The notes below the pieces were generated by a model, which did no database searches, was not told the DNA's origin, and saw nothing but the letters and a program-made list of their open reading frames with translations. From Tritrichomonas foetus (Eukaryota; Parabasalia; Tritrichomonadida; Tritrichomonadidae), in contig MLAK01000134.1 of NCBI GenBank assembly GCA_001839685.1, positions 47,758 to 111,757 on the forward strand: 64,000 nucleotides of DNA, written 5' to 3'. Positions 40,401-49,748 of this stretch are shown here, one piece after another (within the stretch, counting starts at the first letter, position 1; each line of letters starts with the position of its first letter). Position numbers and translations under genes: made by a program.

Positions 40401-43400
40401 CAGGGGGCATATCTTTATATGTTGATGCCGTCATTTTTGCGAAAAATGTTGAATCCCAAAGAAGTTCATGATGATATAATTGCTCAAAAACTTTTTCATT
40501 ATTATGTGATAAAATTGAAAAAAATCGAACATGACTGATCAATTTAAGGCGTAGTAAAACCAATTCATTTAATTTATCGAAATTAAAATGAGGTGATTCA
40601 AAATCAACTGCAGTTTGCAAACATTGTGAAATGTTCGGGATAGCAAAATAATCAAGTGAATTCTTATTTACTATTATTTCACGATTAAAGAAAAATAAAT
40701 CTGTTTGCTGGAAATCAAATAAAATATTTCTTTCTAAATTTGTCAAGATAGCTAATTCTAATCGATTTAAATAAATTTTACAATGATTAAATAAGGTTTG
40801 TGGATTAGAAAAATCTTCAATTTCAGAAATGTCGTAAAATATTGAAGAAAAATCTTGATTTATTAAATCATTAACTTTAATAAAAAGTACATTTGCGGCA
40901 ATTTCAAGAATTTTTGAAGTATCTGACTTCTCATGATGAATATTTTCTGTTTTTGTAATAAAAAAGTTATTATCTGGTGCAGAAATATTAAAAAAGAAAG
41001 AAGAATAGTAATTGTCGCTTCTAAAATTATTATATTGAATTGCTATTTTTAACATGGTATTATATCTTTTTTGAGAATTATAAATATCAAATAACTTTTG
41101 GAAATTATTGCTATTTGGGAAACATAACTCGGCAATTTTGTCATAATCTAAAAAATTAAATGAATTTTTATGAAATTTGATGTCAATTTGAGAACCAACT
41201 GAATAACGCATTTCATCTATTTGTCTGACGAAAATAGGAATTAATAAATTGGTTTTCATAACTTCTTTTCGAATTTTTGTTGCAATCTTTAAAAATTTGG
41301 ACAAATTGTTCGAAAAATATGACAGTAAAAATTGCTTATTAACTTGATTGTTTTTTTCTTTCTCGGAAAATTCGTTTACAGAATTTTTGATGAAATTTTT
41401 AATAAATAAAGGATCATCAAGTAATTGACAATTAATTAAACTGATTATATCATCTGAAACTGGCATATTAAAATGCAGCAAAGTAAAATCATTGCCAAAT
41501 ATTGACAAAGTTGGAAATTGGGTGATTTCTTCATATAATTGAGTCCAAACAGCATTTTCAATATATAAAGAGCATTCATTGTATTTAATAGACATTGTTG
41601 AGCAGATTTCATTCACAATTTGTGGACAGATTGTTAAAAAGTCCAATAATTTTTCAATAATTGGGAAAACTTCAAAGAAAGAAGTGTTAAAATCACCAAA
41701 AAGTTGATGAGAATAAATTGAACCAAAAAGAAAAGGCTCAAAATGAACTCCATAAAATTCTTTTAATTGTCTTTCATTCATAATTTGAATATTTAGTAAA
41801 AGGGACATAATCTTTCCTATTAAATGCAATGTTTCTATTTGAACATTAAATTTATCAAAAAATGAATATTTTTGAAATAGCATATCTGGTTTTCGATTGA
41901 TGATTTTTTGAGCAATATCAATAATTTTATGTAGATTTCTATGTTTTGAAATTTCAAGCAAAACTTTCAAGATTCTATTCTTTGCCTTCGTAAATCTTAA
42001 ATGTAAATCTAAACAAGTCTCGATTAATGAATCATAGTCAATACTTTTTTCACAATTATTTACAACAGCTGATGCAAAAACTTTAATTTGTTCAATAATT
42101 AATGACAAATATTTATTTTCTTCCCTTTCAGGATCATTTTCACTTTCAAACAATTTTTTCTGTTCAATTTTTTCATTGAGTTGAGTGTTGAAAATATTTA
42201 TTTTGATTAAATTGGAGAGCTTGATAAGTTTTTTAGTGGATTTTTCTAATTTCAATAAAAGTTGTTTATTTCGACAAAAACGTAAATTCACTAAAGCTTG
42301 AATCTGTTCAGAAGGAACTGATTTATTATGCATACTATTGAAAATATCAACCATATATTTACTTGAAGGTGAAAGAATGTTTTCAAAAGCTTCATCAACA
42401 AAATCATGAATTATTGAATGATTCATCATAAAAGCTCGATTGATACAATCAATTGTATTAGTTTCATTGTATTCAATTTTTAATTTTTGGAAAGAAAAGT
42501 TGAGTCTCTGGTATTCATTGTAAACTTTTTCGCAATTATAAATAAAATGTTGTCCATCATGTTTATTTAAATCGTATTTTATATTTAATATTGAAGAAAT
42601 ACGATTCAATTCTTTCTTCATGAATTCTTTCGAATTATCAAAAAGAGGGATTGAGTTTGGTAAATTTTGAATATTTTCAATGAGTTTATTGGAAGCAATA
42701 CTTAGTATTTCTCTTCGTCTAATTAAAGAAAAACTTTTAAAGATTGTCAAAAAGTGATTAATTAAGAATTCTTTCTTGTTTTTTAAAATTTCTAACAAAA
42801 TGTAATTCAGAAAAATGAAAAAAGGAGGATTTTCACAAATTCCATTCTCAAGAATTATTTGGGATGAAACACAGAAATGGCGAAAAGATGAATATGATTC
42901 GAAATATTTGGAAAGTGACGATAAATTATTCATAGAAAATTCTAAATTTGAATTTTCGAGTTTTTGTTTTTTTGTGATTTGAAATTTCATTTGGTCTGCC
43001 ATTTCTGTTTGTTTTTTATAAAATTTATTGATAATTTTATACCAATTTTGAATGTCTGGTGATAAAAAAGATGAAGAACAAGATGAAGAAAAACTCGAAC
43101 AAAAATCATAATTTTTAAATAATCGATTTTTGTATTCTTCCGCGAGAAAAGTAATTTTTTGGATATCCAATCCAGGTGAAAATTCGGTAAATTGACTTAA
43201 AAAAGTTTCTTGCTCTAAAATATGATCGCCATTTAAATTAATTTGATGATTGAATTCGGCAGTAAATTCGTTTGAATTTTGATTTAAAGGAACATCAGAA
43301 ATATGACTGTTTGATAAGGAATTTGATTGTTGTTCATTTTGATGCAGATTTTCAAATTCTTCCATTTTTAATTGGAATTTCCTAACGTATATTATAGAAA

Positions 43401-43410
43401 TTGAAAACAT
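37483..43410 (-). CDS. very large protein with C-terminal coiled coils, unknown
   Basis: A 1,975-residue protein, the longest in the window. The first ATG is 43410; Met16 (43365, MEEFENLHQNEQQ) is an equally good start, since the 15 residues before it look like translated leader. Residues about 130-1350 form a long, mostly helical region without low complexity (for example YKNRLFKNYDFC, RLKLISHVRFFSILSHNNEKVF). Residues about 1450-1560 are highly charged. Heptad-rich coiled coils fill about 1680-1920 (ELNQELEEGCRNLTKAEVEIENLRSELENI, ENFELKQKISELEKQIG). The C-terminal 50 residues are basic and Ser/Thr-rich. Size and layout suggest a flagellar, centrosomal or cytoskeletal scaffold, perhaps of the CCDC162 type, but I cannot confirm a family. 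Confidence 0.7.
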   Translation of the reverse strand: MFSISIIYVRKFQLKMEEFENLHQNEQQSNSLSNSHISDVPLNQNSNEFTAEFNHQINLNGDHILEQETFLSQFTEFSPGLDIQKITFLAEEYKNRLFKNYDFCSSFSSSCSSSFLSPDIQNWYKIINKFYKKQTEMADQMKFQITKKQKLENSNLEFSMNNLSSLSKYFESYSSFRHFCVSSQIILENGICENPPFFIFLNYILLEILKNKKEFLINHFLTIFKSFSLIRRREILSIASNKLIENIQNLPNSIPLFDNSKEFMKKELNRISSILNIKYDLNKHDGQHFIYNCEKVYNEYQRLNFSFQKLKIEYNETNTIDCINRAFMMNHSIIHDFVDEAFENILSPSSKYMVDIFNSMHNKSVPSEQIQALVNLRFCRNKQLLLKLEKSTKKLIKLSNLIKINIFNTQLNEKIEQKKLFESENDPEREENKYLSLIIEQIKVFASAVVNNCEKSIDYDSLIETCLDLHLRFTKAKNRILKVLLEISKHRNLHKIIDIAQKIINRKPDMLFQKYSFFDKFNVQIETLHLIGKIMSLLLNIQIMNERQLKEFYGVHFEPFLFGSIYSHQLFGDFNTSFFEVFPIIEKLLDFLTICPQIVNEICSTMSIKYNECSLYIENAVWTQLYEEITQFPTLSIFGNDFTLLHFNMPVSDDIISLINCQLLDDPLFIKNFIKNSVNEFSEKEKNNQVNKQFLLSYFSNNLSKFLKIATKIRKEVMKTNLLIPIFVRQIDEMRYSVGSQIDIKFHKNSFNFLDYDKIAELCFPNSNNFQKLFDIYNSQKRYNTMLKIAIQYNNFRSDNYYSSFFFNISAPDNNFFITKTENIHHEKSDTSKILEIAANVLFIKVNDLINQDFSSIFYDISEIEDFSNPQTLFNHCKIYLNRLELAILTNLERNILFDFQQTDLFFFNREIIVNKNSLDYFAIPNISQCLQTAVDFESPHFNFDKLNELVLLRLKLISHVRFFSILSHNNEKVFEQLYHHELLWDSTFFAKMTASTYKDMPPDQISEIYKNCEEYQTSKLLLSTLQLLQTVFQTKKASKFTGSARPLNLSYIEDKEIQVFWKSINYVPNSKDNQKYFFSLFEKYVSHYLNNFSYIYSDKMKSELIIKMNEVNHRVDEIIEYSINSTDNEKYQQNETNIPLKIDIINKTLKVEMLKFVYLNLYDQIHFKVINSMNIVEKITRRNFRDNWPVYINNIVSPIMNDVPEEEKKSSEYKNLDLIYQSSIHHIKGFIIKKQKEEYLHEIQKIEQELDEFLNPHSPLKPECYIKKKFNTTSEKIPYNPNPEDANRQFEQEVRYARCRIILMLTEILKKQSSNVDQNNPESLNNIGNVNDLISKFIPLSKMLSGLCDCSKTHVLNTWKCYVKNMRDITFTLNEQDIFVNRIVRLIIERYNHRLNFELSVKISDQYLTLTNLKDLEKTIIHEHLSNDKEIEEEIRKEYEEQLMKIKIEQQKVLDQFPVVHDQYHGKFESVIEKQKKIAPDLEELLKPNHEFAQQSLQISKESEKELEEIKRDEKIQQEIFKRQEEQWHFEEENMKEEEKKRNKEIPNIDLSSMKLVHQPKSPKTEATAPRQHSTGSSHHHHDANKLSMQKSNSSLKLESRKRIRRKKMMVKSQTMQFDFQQSNSQDNSDSDDHTFNNFVPKKHISSVSFQRSQLLLAILKDKSKNEPELKANRFETDEKLINFQNEINNLRKDILKERIVRCLFRIGTSLHFKKAISKVADEKKEASMILWKNHRLFEEQSRELNQELEEGCRNLTKAEVEIENLRSELENIKAVTTKLSHWKEMNLRSSDEILKKIGIYQKGPNVGVNQLLKKIEEKQAELDILLRESEDFENELILEIMEPMEEMSRIKKISQQRQFEAIKMRKDEEDNANPNIIKKVTKDNEKMLKQIIEENRKYIQENFELKQKISELEKQIGMIPKIKLDSTKELFALNSASSARTSYATQKRRNTSLTARSPYANIGYGTIKKPVAP

Positions 43411-43782
43411 ATTTTCAATATATTCTCAAAATTAAATAATGTTGAATATTTTGAATAGTGGCATATATTACATTATAAATAAAGAATATGGCAGACACAT
43501 TTTTCACTAAAAAAAATGGCATATATCATTTTCCACAATTGGATTTTATATTTCGATCCATCATGATGAATCACTTTTTCAAGAAAGAAGAAGGGAAAAA
43601 AATAGATTATTGAAAAAATATTAGATAATGAATTCCTTCATACAATATCAGATGCCAAAATCGAATGATCTAATTCATGATAATTGATTATGAAATTTAT
43701 TTAAAGAAGTAAACAATTGAGAATAATAAAAGAAGATTCACAAAAAAAAATTTTTTTTGTTTCCTTTCTCACGAAGTTTAAG
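43411..43782. other. AT-rich spacer
   Basis: About 370 bp of AT-rich DNA upstream of the coiled-coil gene, with no coding frame recognised. A GC-richer island begins at its right end and is listed separately. Confidence 0.5.
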
Positions 43783-43839
43783 GCTCGCTAGGGCCAGTAA
43801 AAATCACCTAATCTCAGTCACTCCACTGGCAGGGCAAGC
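43783..43839. other. GC-rich hairpin-forming island upstream of the Sel1 pseudogene
   Basis: A patch of nearly 60% GC in DNA that is otherwise about 25-30% GC. GCCAGT (43793-43798) pairs exactly with ACTGGC (43825-43830). Outside it, GCTCGC (43783-43788) pairs with GCAAGC (43834-43839) at five of six positions. The loop is 26 nt. It could be the end of a small mobile element, a structured RNA or a shared leader of the Sel1 family. It is not a tRNA, and no snRNA landmark was seen. Confidence 0.4.
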
Positions 43840-43854
43840 TGCGAAAGACTGGAC

Positions 43855-45475
43855 AATGAATGTTTATCTGGAACTTTGTATTTTGAAGGAAAAATTGTAC
43901 AACATGATTATGAAAAAGCACTTTATTATTTAAAATTAGCTGTCAAGCAAAGAAATTCTACTGCTTTGTATTTTTTGGGATCACTTTACATTGAATACAA
44001 GAAAGATTTGCATAAAGGAATTCAATGTTTTGAACTTTCTGCGAATATGAAAAATTCTTATGCTCAATATGCTTTAAGAGTGATATAACAAAGGACAAAT
44101 AATTCCAAAAAACCTTAATAAAGCATATTATTATTTAGAAGAGTCTGCCAATCAAAATTAATCTTGATGGTTTATATAACTTATAATCAAAAATTGTTTT
44201 TTTACTCCAAATTATATCGAAAAAGGTCTTTATTATATTAACATAGCAGCCGAACAAAATCATCCCAAAGCACTGTGTCATATAGGAATAGATTTTATCA
44301 AGGTACTTTTGGCAAATTTGATTATTACAAAGGATTGAAGTATTTTGAACAAGCTTCTGAATTCGATAATTCAAAATCTATTTTTTATCTATCTAATATT
44401 TATCTGAAGAATCATATTAATACTCTACAAAATCCAAAAAAAAACCATTAGATACCTTGAAAAAGCAGTAGAATTAAATAATTCTGATGCTCAAAAATAT
44501 TTAGGGAAACTTTATATTGATGATGAAATTGTTCCTTTTGATTATGATAAAGGAATCAAATACTTAGATATGTTCGCTGATCATCCTTCAGATTTAAGTC
44601 ATATTTATTTTACAGCACTTCTGCATATTGGAAGAGCTTTTATCACTGATGAAATGTGTCAACTCTTAATTGAATCATTTGAGTTCGAACAAGATCAAAT
44701 GAATCGAAATAATAGATTAATAATCTCTTCCAAAATAAATGTAACAAATGCTTTGAAATATTTTATTCATCTTCTTATGGCCAAAGAAAAGAGAAAAGTT
44801 TATTATTTTCTTGGAATTATTTATTATTTAGCTCATTTCAATATGGATTTGGCAAAAAATAATTTTTTGTATTCGGCCAATATGAATTTCAAAATTGCTT
44901 TAAATAATATTGGACTTATGTATTTAGTTCATGATATAAATACAGAAAAAGCTCTTTATTATTTGAGCCAAGCAAGTTTAAGAAAATTCCCTATTTCTTT
45001 ATGTATTCTCGGATATTTACATGAAAAAAATGGTGAATATGATCAAGCAATTTCTTGTTACATTGAAGCCTCAACAAATGACAAAAATGATATTCTTTAG
45101 TCTTTGGAAATTTTCTATAAATGTAGCAACAAAAGTTATTCTATTCGTAATTCATTTGAAGCTTTTAAAATATTTTCATAGTAAAAATGATCAAGGAGAA
45201 ATCAAGATATATAAAAAGAAAATAATGAATTTTTATGACACTTCAGATTTTTATTTATTAGTACTGACTTATATGAGCAGTTTTTTATGATTTTATCAAA
45301 TGATAATCTGGAAAATTATACGAAAAATCTTGAAGAAGTAATCAAAATATCAACTGAAATAGTTTCGAAGCCCCCTTATCAATTTTGTTTTGGATTTTTA
45401 TCAGAAACAATTATTTCGAATAAAGAAGATCTCACCATTCCAATATCCAAAGAATTTTATGATGGATATCTATGA
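43855..45475 (+). pseudogene. Sel1-like repeat pseudogene with multiple frameshifts
   Basis: Sel1-type units are visible in all three plus frames, in order. 43858-44088 encodes GTLYFEGKIVQHDYEKALYY and LGSLYIEYKKDLHKGIQCF. About 44095-44560 has further units broken by stops and indels (for example a run of A at about 44439). 44570-45100 encodes a 176-codon stretch including LGYLHEKNGEYDQAISCY. 45101-45475 continues in shifted frames. No ATG begins the first block; its frame opens only with TTG. No kinase-like domain is present upstream, unlike the intact Sel1 gene at 7652-10552. This is a decayed family member lacking its 5' part. Confidence 0.8.
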
Positions 45476-46188
45476 AATTGATCAAAATTATATATTGTTT
45501 ATTAAGCTAATTTTTGCTTAAATCATTTAATATATTTCTTTCGATGGAATAATGTACTATCTTAATGAAAAACCATGAATAAATGATGTTGAAAAAAAGT
45601 TCTTTTAACGTCCAAAGAATTTTTTGATCTAGTACAAAGAATTTCATGAATGACTTTTGATCAGAATTCATTTTCAGAACTATTCAGAAACAAATTCATG
45701 AATTCGAAATTTGAACATTAAATATTTTAAAGACACATCCATCCACACATTTGGAAAACTTCCCATCATTACTGGTATAGTCGTTGTTGTCGTAGTTGTG
45801 TTGATGACACAAAACGGAATAAGTAATTATCCTTTGTTAAGTAAATCAATTCATGAAATTTAGTTTATGAAAACTTTCGATATTTTACTGAAACATATTT
45901 CTGAATATTTTATTTTGGTCTTTATTGGTTTATTGTTATAGATATAGTAGATAGAAAATATTACCCAATTAGTTAATGTTGATATATCATGAAAAAAATC
46001 ATCAGAAAAATAAAAAAATGATGATGTGTGATACATAAACACTTTATATAAATATGTTTGCCTGCTTTTCTATTGACAATAGAACTGACAAACATAAATC
46101 ATGATTATTTATTTTGCGTCTAGTTTAAAGTCTAGCATCGCAAATTTTGTTGGCGAGGATTTTCGAAAGCTTTGAAAGTATAGACAAA
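45476..46188. other. spacer containing an orphan transmembrane-tail relic
   Basis: Apart from the relic at 45702-45863, this ~710-bp stretch is AT-rich without coding frames or RNA genes. The minus-strand frame 45860-46042 has no features. Confidence 0.5.
45702..45863 (+). pseudogene. C-terminal relic of a single-pass membrane protein
   Basis: A 53-codon open frame between stops encodes THTFGKLPIITGI followed by seven Val and LM, then a short polar tail ending at TAG 45861-45863. A Val-rich span near a C-terminus is typical of trichomonad surface proteins such as the BspA-like family. The poly-Val codons are mixed (GTC, GTT, GTA, GTG), so this is not a simple repeat. No ATG or upstream domain remains, so I read it as the tail of a lost gene. 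Confidence 0.55.
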
Positions 46189-48240
46189 TCATGAAAATTG
46201 AGATGAACGCCTGTTACTTCCTAAAATTGGTGTGAGTCTTTTTGGTACTATTTCGTCAAAATTCTTCATTTTCACATTCATATTATTATTTGCTGCTGCT
46301 CGTGTTACATCATTTGCAAATACTGGATTATTTTCACCATTTATCATTCCCATGTTATTTGAAGAGTTGTTCATGAAAAGCTCGTACGAGCTTTCTTCCT
46401 CACTTGATATATCGGTGATATTGCTCGAAGTGCTACTCCAATCGATGATGCTTAGTGTACTGTTCATATAATTCATGTTGATTGTATTCAGAGCATCAAA
46501 GCTATTCCTTTGTTCCATCAGCAAACTATGGTTAAAACTGTTCATGAAATTGCTATTACTAATGCTATTACTGTTCATATTATTATTGTTATTGTTAATA
46601 TTATCGTTATTATTAATATTATCGTTATTATTATTAATGTTATTGTTGTTGTTGTTAATATTATTGTTGTTAATATAATTGTTGTTGTTGTTAATATAAT
46701 TGTTGTTGTTGTTAATATTATTGTTGTTAATATAATTGTTGTTGTTGTTGTTGTTGCCAGGATTATCATTAGGGGCATTGGTGGATGAGTTCAGAGGAGA
46801 AACATTGGAAAAGCTTATCACATGAGGACTATGGATATCTGATTTTGTGTTTGGAAATGATGAGCGAAATCTGTCTACGATATTACCAAACTCGAAGGGC
46901 TGTTGGATCGGATCGGAATCGTTGCTTGGTTTTGGAGCATATGGCGCGTTTATGAAAGACAGTCTTCTTTGAATATTCATAGCAACATTGGCAAATGAGT
47001 ATCCTTTTGGACACACTTCAGCTGAAAGTTCGACAATTTCTCCTTTCTTTTCTGGAATTTCTGGAACCGGTGGTAAATCGCGGGCTAAATCATCGGCTTT
47101 TGCTATAAGTGGGCATTCAAGGATATCTTTGATTCCATATCGTTTCGATTGATCGACTGTAAGCATTCCTGAAATTAATTTGACGATTTCTGGGTCGGTA
47201 TTTGGTGGAAATTCGAGCTCGTGTGATTTAATATAGGAAACAATTTCATAGAGGTTGTCTCCAGAGAAAGGAAGCTTCATAAAAAGAAGCTGATAAAGAG
47301 TGACTCCGAGTGACCAAATATCTTCCTTTTCATAACCGCAAGCAAATTCACCATCATTTTCACCTTTCGAATTTGCATCAAAATTTTCGTCGTCTTCTTT
47401 ACTATTGTCTTCATCTTCTTCAGAAAAGGAGTATGAGTCGTCATCAAGACATTCAGGAGCTTGGAAAGCTGGCGATCCGACAACCATTGCTGCGCTTTGA
47501 AAACTATGACCGATTCCAAAATCCGCCAATATTGCTCGTCCGTCTTCGTCAACAAGAATATTCCACGGTTTAACATCTTGGTGAACAAATCCGCTATTGT
47601 GTAAATACTTCAATGCCTTTGCAACTTGCTTCATTATCGAAAATATCGAATTTTGCGATAATTGTTGACCTCTTTCCACAAATGCTCCAAGACATCCTTT
47701 TTTGGCATATTCGAGAACGAGAAAAGCATAGTGTTTCTGGTTGAAAAGTAAAACTTGATATAATTTCAAAATATTTGGATGGTCAAAAAGCTCCATTAAT
47801 CGAATTTCTCTTTCGAGCTGGGCAATTCCAGACGTTGTTCGACAAAGGTCCTTTAGTTTTATTCGTTTCACGGCGTATTTTTTTTCATTGTTGTTTGAAT
47901 CAACACCCAAATAAACCTTTGAAAAAGATCCACTGCCCAATTTTCCACTCAAAATTAATTCGTTTACTTTCTTAACTTTTGGCTCTTGATCACCATCGAT
48001 GAGCTTCTCTTCGGCTTCTGTTAAGACTTTGACGAGTGATAAAAGTGCTTTGGGTTTACTTGGTTCTGAGTGGGGACCGCCCTCATGAAGCGAAGATGAA
48101 TTCGAATTTCCAAATATTTCATCAGTTGTGAACGACTCAAAAGATTGATGTGAATGAAGATGAGATGAAGAAGAACATAAGATTGTGGGGAGCGACTGGC
48201 GTTGACCGGAAAATGCTAAATTCGTTGCAGGCGTTGTCAT
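46189..48240 (-). CDS. Ser/Thr protein kinase, CAMKK-like, with Asn-rich tail
   Basis: A 683-residue kinase starting at ATG 48240; the preceding TTG is not used. The domain spans about 95-385: LGSGSFSKVYLG loop, YAVKRIKL lysine, HQDVKPWNIL (HRD replaced by H220-Q-D, catalytic Asp kept), DFG at 240-242, and VGSPAFQAPE. The VHxDxKPxNIL, ADFGIG and VGSPAFxAPE pattern resembles CaMKK/ELM1/LKB1-activating kinases. A roughly 35-residue acidic insertion after APE precedes DIWSLGVTLYQLLF. The N-terminal 90 residues are Ser/His-rich. The C-terminal third includes a long Asn run (about 495-560) encoded by AAT/AAC trinucleotides (46575-46755). It should be active. An upstream activator of AMPK/CaMK-type kinases is the likely class; the actual substrate is unknown. 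Confidence 0.87.
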   Translation of the reverse strand: MTTPATNLAFSGQRQSLPTILCSSSSHLHSHQSFESFTTDEIFGNSNSSSLHEGGPHSEPSKPKALLSLVKVLTEAEEKLIDGDQEPKVKKVNELILSGKLGSGSFSKVYLGVDSNNNEKKYAVKRIKLKDLCRTTSGIAQLEREIRLMELFDHPNILKLYQVLLFNQKHYAFLVLEYAKKGCLGAFVERGQQLSQNSIFSIMKQVAKALKYLHNSGFVHQDVKPWNILVDEDGRAILADFGIGHSFQSAAMVVGSPAFQAPECLDDDSYSFSEEDEDNSKEDDENFDANSKGENDGEFACGYEKEDIWSLGVTLYQLLFMKLPFSGDNLYEIVSYIKSHELEFPPNTDPEIVKLISGMLTVDQSKRYGIKDILECPLIAKADDLARDLPPVPEIPEKKGEIVELSAEVCPKGYSFANVAMNIQRRLSFINAPYAPKPSNDSDPIQQPFEFGNIVDRFRSSFPNTKSDIHSPHVISFSNVSPLNSSTNAPNDNPGNNNNNNNYINNNNINNNNNYINNNNNYINNNNINNNNNNINNNNDNINNNDNINNNNNNMNSNSISNSNFMNSFNHSLLMEQRNSFDALNTINMNYMNSTLSIIDWSSTSSNITDISSEEESSYELFMNNSSNNMGMINGENNPVFANDVTRAAANNNMNVKMKNFDEIVPKRLTPILGSNRRSSQFS

Positions 48241-48853
48241 CAATGCTTCTATTTTATACTATTTTTATATCATTCAATTTTTGAATTAAATTGAATATTC
48301 AATCGCGATTTTGGACTTCTCACAAAAATGAGACCATTTCAATTTAATGCACTGATTCAATTCAATTTTTTCCAAAATTTTTATATTCAAATTTGATTTA
48401 GGAATACTTTACGCGAAAAAATCATGGTTTTTTTTCGAGTATTATTTATTCCTTGAATAATTAGTTATATATATAATACTTCTTTATTCTGATAATTTCA
48501 TTGTTTTACTAGAATAAATGATATTAGAATATGTAAATACAAAATGATATTTTATAAAATTTGTGTAAATTTATCAGAAATTGATATTCTGAAGAAACTT
48601 TTCAATAAATCCTACGTTTATTTCAATCTTACCAAACAAATAAAAATTTGATGTATTGGAAAAAACATAGGATTAATTTATTTGATTAAATAAACTCATT
48701 TATGATGTCAAAAATGATAAAATGAAACAATAAATATCTTATTTCATAAATATTGAATATCATTGATAAATTGAAATCTTCTCAAAAATTCACAACATTT
48801 TGATTCGGACGTTAAGTTTTTTTTCTGTAAATTTTCACTGAAAAAATAATTAC

Positions 48854-48860
48854 CCCATAA
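48854..48860 (+). promoter_or_regulatory. CCCATAA box
   Basis: CCCATAA matches the element I recall as shared upstream of trichomonad spliceosomal snRNA genes. It precedes a stretch with U5-like structural features by only a few bases. The only other copy I noticed (minus strand, 6121-6127) is the end of a coding sequence. Confidence 0.4.
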
Positions 48861-48861
48861 T

Positions 48862-48975
48862 TGAAAGTGCAACCAGTTGACTGTGAACTCTTTTCGTTAA
48901 TTTGTCCTTTTATTTGACCTAAAATGTTCACGGCGCTCTTTTCTGGTGTTTACTTAGTGAACTTCACTGAGAACT
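48862..48975 (+). ncRNA. candidate U5-like spliceosomal snRNA
   Basis: Downstream of a CCCATAA box. GTGAAC (48883-48888) pairs exactly with GTTCAC (48926-48931). Inside, GTC/GAC closes a loop carrying CCTTTTAT (48906-48913), one base from the universally conserved U5 loop 1 (CCUUUUAC). An outer ACCAG/CTGGT pairing is possible. A U-rich Sm-like stretch (CTCTTTTCTGG, about 48936-48946) follows. The 3' end is a 7-bp hairpin (CTTAGTG 48953-48959, loop AACTT, CACTGAG 48965-48971). U5 sits in the tri-snRNP and aligns exons. The Sm site is not canonical and overlaps the outer pairing, and both ends are estimates, so this remains a candidate. Confidence 0.4.
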
Positions 48976-49748
48976 AAATTTGAAATCACCTATTTAATAA
49001 TATTCTTTTCCTTGAAAATAGATTTTAGAGAATTTGACACTTTGTAAAAACCTGATCGTATGAAATTTTCTGTTTGTTATTTTTGTATAGTTCAGAAAAA
49101 CAGGAAAGAAAAAAATGAAAATATATCGATTAAAAATCATTTAATATCTTAAAAATTCTTTTAAAATATATAAAATTCTCTAATAAAGAATAAAAACCAA
49201 GAAGATACCTATATTAATGTTTTAAAATAGAGATAATAGCGTTCTATGATATAAATTCTCAGAAAATTTGAGAATAATTTTCTTTTCAAATAATAATTAA
49301 AATTGAGATGCTAATTGACCAATGTTCTGCTAAATATTGTCAAGGAATGGAATGAATTGGTTCTACGATAAAGTGTATAATATTATCTCTGAAATTGTTA
49401 GTTTTCGATTTAAGCTTTTTTGGAATAAGGACAAACCTTTTTGAAATTGGAGTGGCAAAAATCTATTTAAAAAATTGATAAAACAAGGGTTCCTATGAAT
49501 TATTAAGATGATATTGAGATGAATTAAACAATATTAATTAAATATTGTGAAAAAATAGATTAATTCAAAATTTTACTAATCAAAGAATAATTTTCAATTT
49601 TATAATAAGAATATGACATCTAATGATAAAATTAATAATTTATAACAATTTTTCTATAAATTAAGAGAATTTGGGATCGTCGCAAGCTTAGTTCAATTTG
49701 ATATTGACATGTTATGTGAAATCTTATGTTTTTTATTTCAATATTAAT

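Larger units (their letters stand above)
48241..49748. other. AT-rich spacer holding a candidate small nuclear RNA
   Basis: About 1.5 kb between divergent kinase and ankyrin genes. Apart from the candidate RNA at 48862-48975 it is AT-rich, with no coding frame. The minus-strand frame 49632-49862 overlaps the ankyrin gene start and is not accepted. Confidence 0.5.

Noticed and set aside
46475..46788. Val/Ile/Leu-rich plus-strand frames
   Set aside because: They are the antisense of the Asn-codon repeat in the kinase gene.
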